A DNA stretch of 64,000 nt, from assembly GCA_946414595.1 (NCBI GenBank), contig CAMKPE010000004.1, positions 1 to 64,000 on the forward strand. Direction: 5' to 3'. Source of the stretch: an uncultured Clostridium sp. (GTDB lineage: Bacteria > Bacillota_I > Bacilli_A > RF39 > UBA660). Shown here piece by piece: positions 54,433 to 62,487 of the stretch. Position 1 is the stretch's first letter, and the number at the start of each line of letters is the position of its first letter. The notes beneath the pieces are model-generated. The model was not told the origin of the DNA and did not search any database. It saw only the letters and a list, made by a program, of their open reading frames with translations. The position numbers were made by a program, and so were the translations under genes.

Positions 54433-56046
54433 ATGAAGCTTTCGGTTAAGGTTAAAGGTCTTAATGTAGATATTCCTCTTAAATCTCCAAAGAAGATAAA
54501 GGAAGATATACAAGAAGTTGCTGGGGCTGTTAAAGACGCCAAACAAGAAGTTGCAGCAGCAAAAGCAAAAAAAGCTAATAAAGAACCAAAAACTTATGAT
54601 GATAATAGTATCTTAGGTAAAGTTTTTAATGTTTTACCTAGAATGTTTACAAAAGCAGCTCATGGTTTTACATTCTTAACTGGATTAATTACGAATGACA
54701 CTTCTGCTTTCCAAATACAAAAATCTACTGGTGAAGAATTAAAAGATGAACTTGAAAAAGTTCAAAATGAAAGTTCAGAGTATATTGAACAAGCTAGTAA
54801 AGAAGATAAGATGAGAATTGAAAGGGATAAGAATAAAGTAATGAAGTCTTATCGTTATAAAGTTAAAGATTCTCGTGGAAAAATAATATCTAATACTTTT
54901 GAAGCTGCTACTGCTGGAGAAGTTAAGGTATTCTTACAAAATGAAGGTTACGAAGTAGTTGAAATAAAAGAAAGAACTGCTTGGTGGGATAAAGACTTAA
55001 ATATGAATATGAAGATTAAGAATGGTAACTTAGCCTTCATGTTAACGCAACTTGCAACATATATAAGAGCTGGAGTTCCACTTATTAACTCAGTTCGTAT
55101 CTTAGCAAAGCAAACAACAAATGCCGCTGAAAAGAAAATACTTAATAAAGTAGTTTATGAATTAGTAGTTGGAGAAAAATTCTCAGTTGCTTTGGAAAAA
55201 CAAGGTAAAGCTTTCCCATCATTATTAGTAAACATGGTTAAAACATCAGAAATGACTGGAGACCTTGCTAGTACACTAGATGAAATGGCAGCTTACTATA
55301 CTGAAATTGAAAAATCAAGAAAAGCAATGAAATCTGCGTTGATTTACCCAGCAGTTATCTTGCTTGCTACAATAGCAGCGTTAGGTTTCATTATTATCTA
55401 TGTTGTACCACAGTTCGTTGGTATGTTCTCATCAAATGGTGCAGAACTTCCTGGAATTACTAAGTTCATTATTGGTGCGAGTGATTTCCTCGGAGCCCAT
55501 TGGTGGAAGTTAATTATAATATTCATATTGTTAATTTTGTTATATAAATGGTTATTTAAGAATGTTCCTTCATTTAAGAAGTCAATGCAGACTTTTTATA
55601 TGCACATGCCAGTATTTGGTAATATCATTATTTATAATGAGGTTGCAACATTAACAAGAACATTCGCATCACTATTAAACCATAATGTATTTATTACTGA
55701 CAGTATGGAAATTCTTTCAAAACTATCTGATAATGAAGTATATAAAGAAATAATTAATAGAACATTAATTAACTTAAGTAAAGGTGGAAAAATAAGTGAT
55801 TCATTCAAAGGTGAATGGGCTTTCCCAGTAGTTGCATATGAAATGCTTGTTACAGGAGAATCAACTGGACAACTTGCTCTAATGATGGAGAAAGTTGCAG
55901 ACCACTTCCAAGAGTTACATAATAACTCAGTTACGGCATTAAAGAGTTTAATTGAACCAGCAGTTATCGTATTACTAGCTGGTGGAGTTGGATTCATCAT
56001 CATGGCAATTATCATTCCAATGTTTGATTTATATGGACAAATTTAG
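54433..56046 (+). CDS. pilC: Type II secretion/type IV pilus inner membrane platform protein (PilC/GspF)
   Basis: Platform protein of a type IV pilus-like machine. Residues from about 195 hold two GspF domains (LAFMLTQLATYIRAGVPLINS, and EVATLTRTFASLLNHNVFITD) with three membrane segments (about 295-318, 355-377 and the C-terminus). The first 130 residues are an extra, highly charged helix region (AGAVKDAKQEVAAAKAKKA), after which YRYKVKDSRGKII-type sequence begins, as in PilC and GspF. The total of 537 exceeds the usual 350-400. pilD follows; the ATPase and pilin genes are not in the window. Confidence 0.9.
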   Translation: MKLSVKVKGLNVDIPLKSPKKIKEDIQEVAGAVKDAKQEVAAAKAKKANKEPKTYDDNSILGKVFNVLPRMFTKAAHGFTFLTGLITNDTSAFQIQKSTGEELKDELEKVQNESSEYIEQASKEDKMRIERDKNKVMKSYRYKVKDSRGKIISNTFEAATAGEVKVFLQNEGYEVVEIKERTAWWDKDLNMNMKIKNGNLAFMLTQLATYIRAGVPLINSVRILAKQTTNAAEKKILNKVVYELVVGEKFSVALEKQGKAFPSLLVNMVKTSEMTGDLASTLDEMAAYYTEIEKSRKAMKSALIYPAVILLATIAALGFIIIYVVPQFVGMFSSNGAELPGITKFIIGASDFLGAHWWKLIIIFILLILLYKWLFKNVPSFKKSMQTFYMHMPVFGNIIIYNEVATLTRTFASLLNHNVFITDSMEILSKLSDNEVYKEIINRTLINLSKGGKISDSFKGEWAFPVVAYEMLVTGESTGQLALMMEKVADHFQELHNNSVTALKSLIEPAVIVLLAGGVGFIIMAIIIPMFDLYGQI

Positions 56047-56060
56047 TAAGGGTGTTTTTT

Positions 56061-56822
56061 ATGCAGGTTGTTTATTCAATTATAGTATTTATTTATGGAC
56101 TATTATTAGGATCGTTTTATAACGTAGTAGGTTATAGACTTCCTAATAATATGTCTATTGTAAAACCTGGTTCCTTTTGCCCTAAGTGTAAACATTCACT
56201 TCAGTGGTATGAATTGTTTCCAGTGTTTTCTTTTTTAATACAAAAAGGTAAGTGTAGAAAGTGTGGATGTAAGATTTCACTTTTCTATCCATTTATAGAA
56301 CTTACTACAGGAATATTATTTCTAGTGTCATATCTATTATTTGGATTTTCTATGGAGTTTGTAATAGCACTTCTAATAGTATCTTTCTTAGTAATAGTAA
56401 TTGTAAGTGATTTTAGTTATTTAATTATTCCCGATGAGGTTACAGCATTTTTCTTTATAATAAGTGTTTTATTACATTTATATTTAGGATTTAATGGATT
56501 ATTACAATCACTTATTGGTGGCATATTCTTATTTAGCGTAATGTATTTATTAATGCTTATAGGAAATAAAGTATTAAAGGAAGAATCTCTTGGTGGAGGA
56601 GATGTTAAGTTGATGCTTTTTGTAGGATCAATTTTAAATCCACTTAATGGATTATTTCAAATATTCTTAGCTAGTTGTATTGCTTCACCATTTGCACTTT
56701 TTAGTTATTTTTCTAAAAAGAATAGAGCAATACCATTTGGGCCATTTTTATTAATTGCACTTTTGATAATATATTTAACTAGCTTTGATGTAGTAGAGTT
56801 CTTCAATCAATTAGTAAAATAA
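56061..56822 (+). CDS. pilD: Prepilin peptidase (PilD/ComC)
   Basis: Cleaves and often methylates type IV prepilins. The 253-residue membrane protein starts with GLLLGSFYNVVGYRLP, has the two CxxC pairs CPKC and CRKC, the first catalytic Asp in VIVSDFSYLIIPDE and the second in LGGGDVKLMLF. The ATG at 56061 follows AAGGGTG; the upstream GTG at 56052 lies in that site. It pairs with pilC, which points to competence or pilus function. Confidence 0.95.
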   Translation: MQVVYSIIVFIYGLLLGSFYNVVGYRLPNNMSIVKPGSFCPKCKHSLQWYELFPVFSFLIQKGKCRKCGCKISLFYPFIELTTGILFLVSYLLFGFSMEFVIALLIVSFLVIVIVSDFSYLIIPDEVTAFFFIISVLLHLYLGFNGLLQSLIGGIFLFSVMYLLMLIGNKVLKEESLGGGDVKLMLFVGSILNPLNGLFQIFLASCIASPFALFSYFSKKNRAIPFGPFLLIALLIIYLTSFDVVEFFNQLVK

Positions 56823-56850
56823 AAAAGATAGATTTTATTCTATCTTTTAT
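56823..56850 (+). terminator. Intrinsic terminator of pilC-pilD
   Basis: AAAAGATAGA / TCTATCTTTT stem of 10 bp with a 6-base loop. Confidence 0.8.
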
Positions 56851-56852
56851 TA

Positions 56853-56861
56853 TGTTATAAT
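56853..56861 (+). promoter_or_regulatory. Extended -10 promoter of dnaI
   Basis: TGTTATAAT directly after the terminator and 15 bases before the dnaI ATG. Confidence 0.45.
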
Positions 56862-56876
56862 TTAATTGGTGGTTTT

Positions 56877-57758
56877 ATGGAAAAAGTATCAACAAAAGAA
56901 CATAGTAATGAAATTGATCTAAAAGTTAAATTCAATAAATCATTAGAGAATGCATATTTTAAGAAGATATGTAAGAGTCTTGATTTACCACAAGAAGTAT
57001 TAATGAAGAATACATCTTCATTAATGGAAGCAGCACATGAGTTTGAGAATTGTAGTAAATGTCCAGGACTTGATAAATGTCCTAATATGATTAAAGGTTC
57101 TTTAATGAAAGCAGAAAAAAATAATAATGGAGTAGTATTCTCTTATGTTAGTTGTGATAAAGATATTAAAGAACAATATAAAGAGAATATGACTTTCTAT
57201 GATTTACCTTTAAAGATAAGAGAAGCATCAATTCAAGAAATATATGATGATGATGGTTCTAGAAAAGATATTATTAAAAAGATGAAAGAGTTTAAAGATT
57301 CTTATTTGAAGAAGGGAAATGCAAAGGGAATATATTTGTATGGTAACTTTGGATCTGGTAAATCATATTTAATATCTGCTTTATTTAATGATTTAGCTAA
57401 GAAAGATATAAGAAGTGTTATTGTTCATACACCAGAATTAATAAGATCAATTAAAGATTCTTTTGATACTGATTACAGTGATAGGTTTGATGCTGTATTA
57501 AACGCACCATTACTACTTCTTGATGATATAGGAGCTGAATACTTAACTCCATGGTCAAGAGATGAAGTATTAGAACCAATTTTACAATATAGAATGGATG
57601 AAGAATTACCAACATTCTTTACATCTAATTATTCAATAAAAGAACTTGAAAAACATTTTATTATTAATGATGATAAAATGAAAGCAAGAAGAATTATAGA
57701 AAGAATTAAACAATTATCTAATGAGGTTGAATTAGTTGGAAAAAATAGAAGAAGTTAA
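56877..57758 (+). CDS. dnaI: Primosomal helicase loader DnaI
   Basis: Loads the replicative helicase at origins and forks. The 293-residue protein has an N-terminal domain with a Cys cluster (CSKCPGLDKCPN) that matches the zinc-binding part of DnaI, then an AAA+ domain with GNFGSGKSYL (Walker A), LLLLDDIGAE (Walker B) and FTSNYS (sensor). In Bacillus dnaI lies close to thrS; here thrS is also downstream but with three genes in between. dnaB is not adjacent. Confidence 0.92.
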   Translation: MEKVSTKEHSNEIDLKVKFNKSLENAYFKKICKSLDLPQEVLMKNTSSLMEAAHEFENCSKCPGLDKCPNMIKGSLMKAEKNNNGVVFSYVSCDKDIKEQYKENMTFYDLPLKIREASIQEIYDDDGSRKDIIKKMKEFKDSYLKKGNAKGIYLYGNFGSGKSYLISALFNDLAKKDIRSVIVHTPELIRSIKDSFDTDYSDRFDAVLNAPLLLLDDIGAEYLTPWSRDEVLEPILQYRMDEELPTFFTSNYSIKELEKHFIINDDKMKARRIIERIKQLSNEVELVGKNRRS

Positions 57759-57769
57759 AAGGAGTATTT

Positions 57770-59029
57770 ATGGCTATTAGTGTTTCTCAAGAATTAAAAG
57801 ATTTTAGAGCTGCTACTTTTGGTAAAGAAGATGGATTAAAGGCCTCTTTATCTTTATTAACAGATTCTTTGAATACTCTTAGTAATGCTATTTCAACTGC
57901 TCAATCTGGTATTAGTTCATATTATAATAGTGCTAATAAAGAAGTAATAATTAGTTCAATATCAAAATTAAGTGAAACATGTAAGAAAATAGAAGATAGT
58001 GTAAATACTGATTTAGGTGGAATGATTGCTGAAGTATCTTCTTTAAATAAAGATATAGAACAACTTGAAAAGTATGTAACGGCTGTTGAAAATGCAAGTT
58101 CAGTTATATATTCTGAAAACCAAAAAGATGAACCAGATTCAAGAGTTATAGCAAATGCAAATACTACTATTAATGATTCAACAGAAAAGTTTAATACATT
58201 AAATGAAAGCGTAGTACAAAAGTTAGCAAGTCTTAAGAATAATGATGCTAATTTACAATTTGTTAGTGACTTTTCAGTATCTAGTTTTGAAGCATCGTTG
58301 GGTGATTTACAATATGGATCATTTACTACTCAATCATTTACATCATCTAATGGTATTAAGATAAAATATTATTTATATGTTCCGGACTATGGAAAAGAAG
58401 TTGATGGACTTCCTGTAATGCTTTATATGCATGGTGTTGGAATGGACAATACAGGTGAAGGTATTGTTACTTATGGAGGACTTGGAGAAGTTCTACAGAA
58501 CAAGACAGTAACACCATCTGGAATTATTGCTATTCCATATGTTCAAAATGGACATTTATATGAAGATGAAGAATATAGAAAAGCTTTAGCAGAACTTCCT
58601 TTACAAGTTTGTGAAGATTATAATGGAGATAGAAATAGAATATCTTGTGGCGGAGTAAGTTATGGTTCTGTTACTGCCTATAGACTTGTTAATGAAAACC
58701 CAGGAGAATTCTCATGTGTAGTTGCTGCCTGTGGTGCTGAAGAAGTAACGAGTGCCTTTAATGGAGTTAAAGTATGGAACTTCAATGGTAAAAGTAATTC
58801 AAGTGGCCATACTGGTACAAAATATGTTGAAGGGCAAACTGAAGAAGTTAAGAAAGTTGGAGGTACTGCTTTAGAGTACACAGTATTTGATACATATGCT
58901 CATACTAATGTTGGAACGATGACTTTCCAAAATAAACATCCTGATGAAACGGGTACTGAAATATATCCATTTGAGTGGGCATTTAAACAAGTAAATGAAT
59001 CTACAAGAAAAAAAGCTAGTTCAGATTAA
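57770..59029 (+). CDS. Helical (LXG/WXG-like) N-terminal domain fused to alpha/beta hydrolase, paralogue 1
   Basis: A 419-residue protein without a signal peptide. Residues 1 to about 155 are helical with a break at SYYNSANKE (50-58), resembling the N-terminal part of type VII secretion substrates. From about 180 an alpha/beta hydrolase of the esterase/PHB-depolymerase type follows: LPVMLYMHGVGMDN (oxyanion region), nucleophile Ser297 in GVSYGS, and candidate His378 in YAHTN. It starts 11 bases after dnaI. The paralogue at 60988 has the same architecture. Secretion and substrate are inference. Confidence 0.8.
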   Translation: MAISVSQELKDFRAATFGKEDGLKASLSLLTDSLNTLSNAISTAQSGISSYYNSANKEVIISSISKLSETCKKIEDSVNTDLGGMIAEVSSLNKDIEQLEKYVTAVENASSVIYSENQKDEPDSRVIANANTTINDSTEKFNTLNESVVQKLASLKNNDANLQFVSDFSVSSFEASLGDLQYGSFTTQSFTSSNGIKIKYYLYVPDYGKEVDGLPVMLYMHGVGMDNTGEGIVTYGGLGEVLQNKTVTPSGIIAIPYVQNGHLYEDEEYRKALAELPLQVCEDYNGDRNRISCGGVSYGSVTAYRLVNENPGEFSCVVAACGAEEVTSAFNGVKVWNFNGKSNSSGHTGTKYVEGQTEEVKKVGGTALEYTVFDTYAHTNVGTMTFQNKHPDETGTEIYPFEWAFKQVNESTRKKASSD

Positions 59030-59045
59030 TGAACTAACTTTTTTT
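59017..59045. terminator. Terminator between hydrolase 1 and glmS
   Basis: TAGTTCA / TGAACTA stem around the stop codon of the plus-strand gene, followed by a T run; it lies at the convergent junction with glmS. Confidence 0.75.
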
Positions 59046-60873
59046 ATTCTACTGTAACGCTTTTTGCTAAGTTTCTTGGCTTATCTACATCAAGTCCTTT
59101 AGATACAGTTATGTAGTATCCAATTAATTGAAGTGGAATAACTGTAAGACTAGGGTAGAAGTAACTATTTGTCTTTGGAATAACAACTATATTATTAGCA
59201 ACTTTACTTGTATCTATATCTTCATTTGTTACCGTAATAACGTAAGCTCCTCTTGATTTAACTTCAACGAGATTACTTATTGTTTTTTCAGCAATATTTT
59301 CTTGTGTTACTATTCCAATAACTAATGTATTATCTTCAATTAAACTTATAGTTCCATGTTTCAATTCACCAGCAGCATAAGCTTCACTGTGAATGTAACT
59401 TACTTCTTTTAATTTTAGACTTCCTTCAAGCGATATTGCATAATCAAGTCCTCTTCCAATATAGAAAGCATCTTTTATATGACTGAATTGACTCGCAATT
59501 TTTTGAATATCTGTTGTTTGATTTTTTAATATCAATTCTATTTTATCTGGAATTGTTTTTATTTCATTAATTAACTCTTTATAGTAGTCAAGAGTTATTT
59601 TTTCTTTTACTTTAGCTATTTCAATAGCAAGTAGGTAAGAAGCGATTAATTGTGTTGAGAAAGCTTTTGTTGTTGCTACTGCTATTTCTGGACCTGCTAA
59701 TGTATATAATACGTGATCTGCTTCTCTTGCAATTGATGAACCAACTACATTTACTATTGCAAGTGTCTTAATTCCTTCATTTTTGGCTTCACGAAGAGCA
59801 GCTAGTGAGTCAGCAGTTTCTCCAGATTGACTTATTATGATTACTAAACCATTCTTATCAAGAATAGGCTTTCTATATCTAAATTCACTTGCTATATCAA
59901 CGACGACTGGAATTCTTGTTAAATCTTCTAAAATATATTTTGCACATACTCCAACATGGTATGCTGAACCACATGCTACTATATAAATGTTACTTATGTT
60001 TTTAATATCATCATTTGAAAGGTTTGTTTTACTTAAATCTATTTGATCTTCATTAACTAAAGAGTTAATTGTTCTTTTAACAACTTCTGGTTGTTCATTA
60101 ATCTCTTTAATCATGAAGTGTTCATATCCTTCTTTTTCAGCAGAATTAATATCCCAGTTTATTTCTTTTAAATCTTTTTGTATTTCATCACCATTTAAGT
60201 CATAGAATATAACTTTATCTTTTTTAAGACATGCTGCTTCTAGATTATCTATATAATAAACATTTTTAGTATATTTAAGTATTGCTGGTACATCTGATGC
60301 TAGGTAAGTTCCATTGTCATCTTTTCCAATAATCATTGGTGAATCTTTTCTTGCTACCCATATTTCATCAGGATATTCTTTGAACATTACAGCAATAGCG
60401 TATGATCCACGTACTCTTACCATTGTTCTATTAATTGCATCAATTGGACCCATTTTATATTTTTTATAATAGTAATCAATTAAATTAGTAAGTACTTCCG
60501 TATCAGTTTCACTATAAAGTTTATAATCATGGCGTTCTAGTTTCTGAATTAATTCTTGATAATTCTCAATAATACCATTGTGTACTAAAGTAACATTACC
60601 ATCGTTTGAAACGTGTGGGTGAGCATTTGTTTCATTTGGTTCACCATGTGTTGCCCATCTTGTATGACCAATACCACAAGTCCCTTTTAAATTTTTATCT
60701 TTTATTTTTTCAACTAAGTTTGTTAGTTTTCCTTTTGCTTTAAAAACTTCTATTTTTTTATCTTGAATAGCAATACCGGCTGAATCATATCCACGATATT
60801 CTAACTTAGATAGACCATCTAATAATATGTCGACAGCTTTCTTATTACCATTGTATCCAACTATTCCACACAT
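59044..60873 (-). CDS. glmS: Glutamine-fructose-6-phosphate aminotransferase (isomerising)
   Basis: Makes glucosamine 6-phosphate, the first step to UDP-GlcNAc for cell wall and glycans. The 609 residues start MCGIVGYNGN with Cys2 as the glutaminase nucleophile, continue with LEYRGYDSAG and HTRWATHGEPNETNAHPH, have two SIS domains (SQSGETADSL, ATTKAFSTQ) and end DKPRNLAKSVTVE. AGGAG precedes the ATG. Only 114 bases separate its start from the divergent gene, and no glmS ribozyme core is visible. Confidence 0.97.
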   Translation of the reverse strand: MCGIVGYNGNKKAVDILLDGLSKLEYRGYDSAGIAIQDKKIEVFKAKGKLTNLVEKIKDKNLKGTCGIGHTRWATHGEPNETNAHPHVSNDGNVTLVHNGIIENYQELIQKLERHDYKLYSETDTEVLTNLIDYYYKKYKMGPIDAINRTMVRVRGSYAIAVMFKEYPDEIWVARKDSPMIIGKDDNGTYLASDVPAILKYTKNVYYIDNLEAACLKKDKVIFYDLNGDEIQKDLKEINWDINSAEKEGYEHFMIKEINEQPEVVKRTINSLVNEDQIDLSKTNLSNDDIKNISNIYIVACGSAYHVGVCAKYILEDLTRIPVVVDIASEFRYRKPILDKNGLVIIISQSGETADSLAALREAKNEGIKTLAIVNVVGSSIAREADHVLYTLAGPEIAVATTKAFSTQLIASYLLAIEIAKVKEKITLDYYKELINEIKTIPDKIELILKNQTTDIQKIASQFSHIKDAFYIGRGLDYAISLEGSLKLKEVSYIHSEAYAAGELKHGTISLIEDNTLVIGIVTQENIAEKTISNLVEVKSRGAYVITVTNEDIDTSKVANNIVVIPKTNSYFYPSLTVIPLQLIGYYITVSKGLDVDKPRNLAKSVTVE

Positions 60874-60987
60874 ATAAATTCTCCTAACTTTTTACATCAT
60901 ATATAACTATTATATTATTTTTATTACTATTTTTAAATGTTTTATTGTAAAATATAATTATAAGGAATGATTGTAGAGGTGAAATCT

Positions 60988-62223
60988 ATGGGAGAAATAT
61001 CACAAACTCTATTAGATTTTAAAGATAGTGTTAATGGAAATACTGATGGTATGAATAAAACTTGTACAGATATTATCGATATTTTAACTACATTATCACA
61101 AGCAAGTAATACTGCTAAAACTGGTTTTTCTAATTACTATAAAAGTAAGAATAAAGATACTATTTTAGATGTATTTAGCGCTACTGTAGAAGTACAAGAT
61201 AAGATTAAAGAAAGTGTTGGATCAGTTTTATCACCTCTAATTGGAGAAGCAATATCTTTGCTTGCCGATATTAAAAGTTTGGAAGATATTAATATTGTTA
61301 TAGGGCAAAATCAACAAGTAATAAATAATAATAGTGGAGATAGTCCTGAAAATGTTAGAAGAAGAAATGCTGCAAGTCAGGAAATAACTACTCAAAATAA
61401 TAAATTTAATGAACTTCATTCTTCAGCTTTATCAAAACTTGACGGTATGAAATCAAAAGATGGTTCTATTGATTTAGGTGATGGGGATGCACAGGCTTCT
61501 GCTGGTGAGACATCTACTTTGAATTCTAGCGATATCGTTACAAGTTTTGGAACATTCTCAAGTGGAAGTTATAAGGCATCAAATGGTGTTACAGTTAATT
61601 ATTATGTTTATATTCCAAAAGTTGAAGAAGGGACATCTAAGTTATCAACATTAATTTATTTTCATGGAGTAGGAGATACAATTGATAAAAACTCAGATAG
61701 AGGACTTCCTGGTTTAATTAAGAATCAAGAAGTAAATCCAAAAGGAATTGTTATATTCCCACAAGCTACTGGTAATACAAAAGATATAGATTTTTGTTAT
61801 AAAGAGTATGAAGAAGCAGTTTTAGAGTTTACATATAAAGTTGTAGATGAAAACAATGGAGACAGAAAGAAGATTTCTGTTTCTGGTCATAGTAATGGTG
61901 GAACAGCAGCCTATAAGATGGTTAATAATTTCCCTAATACATTTGCAGCATGTGCGCCAATTGCAGGTGTTGGTAATACTCAAGATGGCGTTATGGCTAC
62001 AAATTTATGGGCATTCCAAGGAAGCCAAGATCCACTTGTTAAACCTGAGACTGGTTTAAGAGTTGCTAAAAGATGTATAAGTATGGGATTAAATAATGCA
62101 GATTACTATGTATATCCTGGAAAAGGACATGATATACAAACATTGGTATTCCAAGATACATTTGAAGATAAAGATGGAAATCAAACAACATTACTTGATT
62201 GGTTAGATGCTCAATCATTATAA
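60988..62223 (+). CDS. Helical (LXG/WXG-like) N-terminal domain fused to alpha/beta hydrolase, paralogue 2
   Basis: A 411-residue paralogue of the gene at 57770. The N-terminal helical region (1 to about 155) has the matching break NYYKSKNKD (49-57), then a Gly/Ala/Ser-rich linker (about 160-180). The hydrolase part shows TLIYFHGVGD, nucleophile Ser302 in GHSNGG, candidate Asp348 in SQDPL and His381 in GKGHD, a full catalytic triad. No signal peptide is present. The ATG at 60988 follows AGAGGTG by 7 bases and aligns with the start of the paralogue; the ATG at 60967 has no spaced RBS. It is divergent from glmS. Confidence 0.8.
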   Translation: MGEISQTLLDFKDSVNGNTDGMNKTCTDIIDILTTLSQASNTAKTGFSNYYKSKNKDTILDVFSATVEVQDKIKESVGSVLSPLIGEAISLLADIKSLEDINIVIGQNQQVINNNSGDSPENVRRRNAASQEITTQNNKFNELHSSALSKLDGMKSKDGSIDLGDGDAQASAGETSTLNSSDIVTSFGTFSSGSYKASNGVTVNYYVYIPKVEEGTSKLSTLIYFHGVGDTIDKNSDRGLPGLIKNQEVNPKGIVIFPQATGNTKDIDFCYKEYEEAVLEFTYKVVDENNGDRKKISVSGHSNGGTAAYKMVNNFPNTFAACAPIAGVGNTQDGVMATNLWAFQGSQDPLVKPETGLRVAKRCISMGLNNADYYVYPGKGHDIQTLVFQDTFEDKDGNQTTLLDWLDAQSL

Positions 62224-62227
62224 ATAG

Positions 62228-62256
62228 TTGCATATTTTAAATAAAAGTGTTATACT
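62228..62256 (+). promoter_or_regulatory. Promoter of the thrS T-box leader
   Basis: TTGCAT (62228-62233), 17 bases, TATACT (62251-62256). Transcription would start near 62263, at the base of the T-box stem I. Confidence 0.65.
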
Positions 62257-62262
62257 TTTTGC

Positions 62263-62467
62263 AGTGCGATGAATAAGACACGATTTAATTAAATGTTTTC
62301 AAAGAGAGTTATCGTTTGGTGTAAGATAATAAAACTATAATTGAATTACTACTTAGGAGCAGAGCTCGAAAGAGAATTCCGAGTGACTTCGTTAAAAGTC
62401 TTAATTAAGTTAAACTTAAGGATGGTACCGTGTAATGCACTCCTACAATTTTTGTAGGAGTTTTTTA
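62263..62467 (+). promoter_or_regulatory. T-box riboswitch (threonine), with terminator
   Basis: A tRNA-sensing leader. Stem I contains AGAGAG and the GGTG loop region; the specifier loop reads GAATT-ACT-A, with ACT (62348-62350) a threonine codon followed by the usual A. The T-box is AAGGATGGTACCGTG with TGGT (62423-62426) to pair with the tRNA acceptor end. The terminator stem CTCCTACAA / TTGTAGGAG (62440-62460) has a T run. Uncharged tRNA-Thr would stabilise the antiterminator and switch thrS on. Confidence 0.93.
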
Positions 62468-62487
62468 TTTTGTAAGGAGGAGATAAT

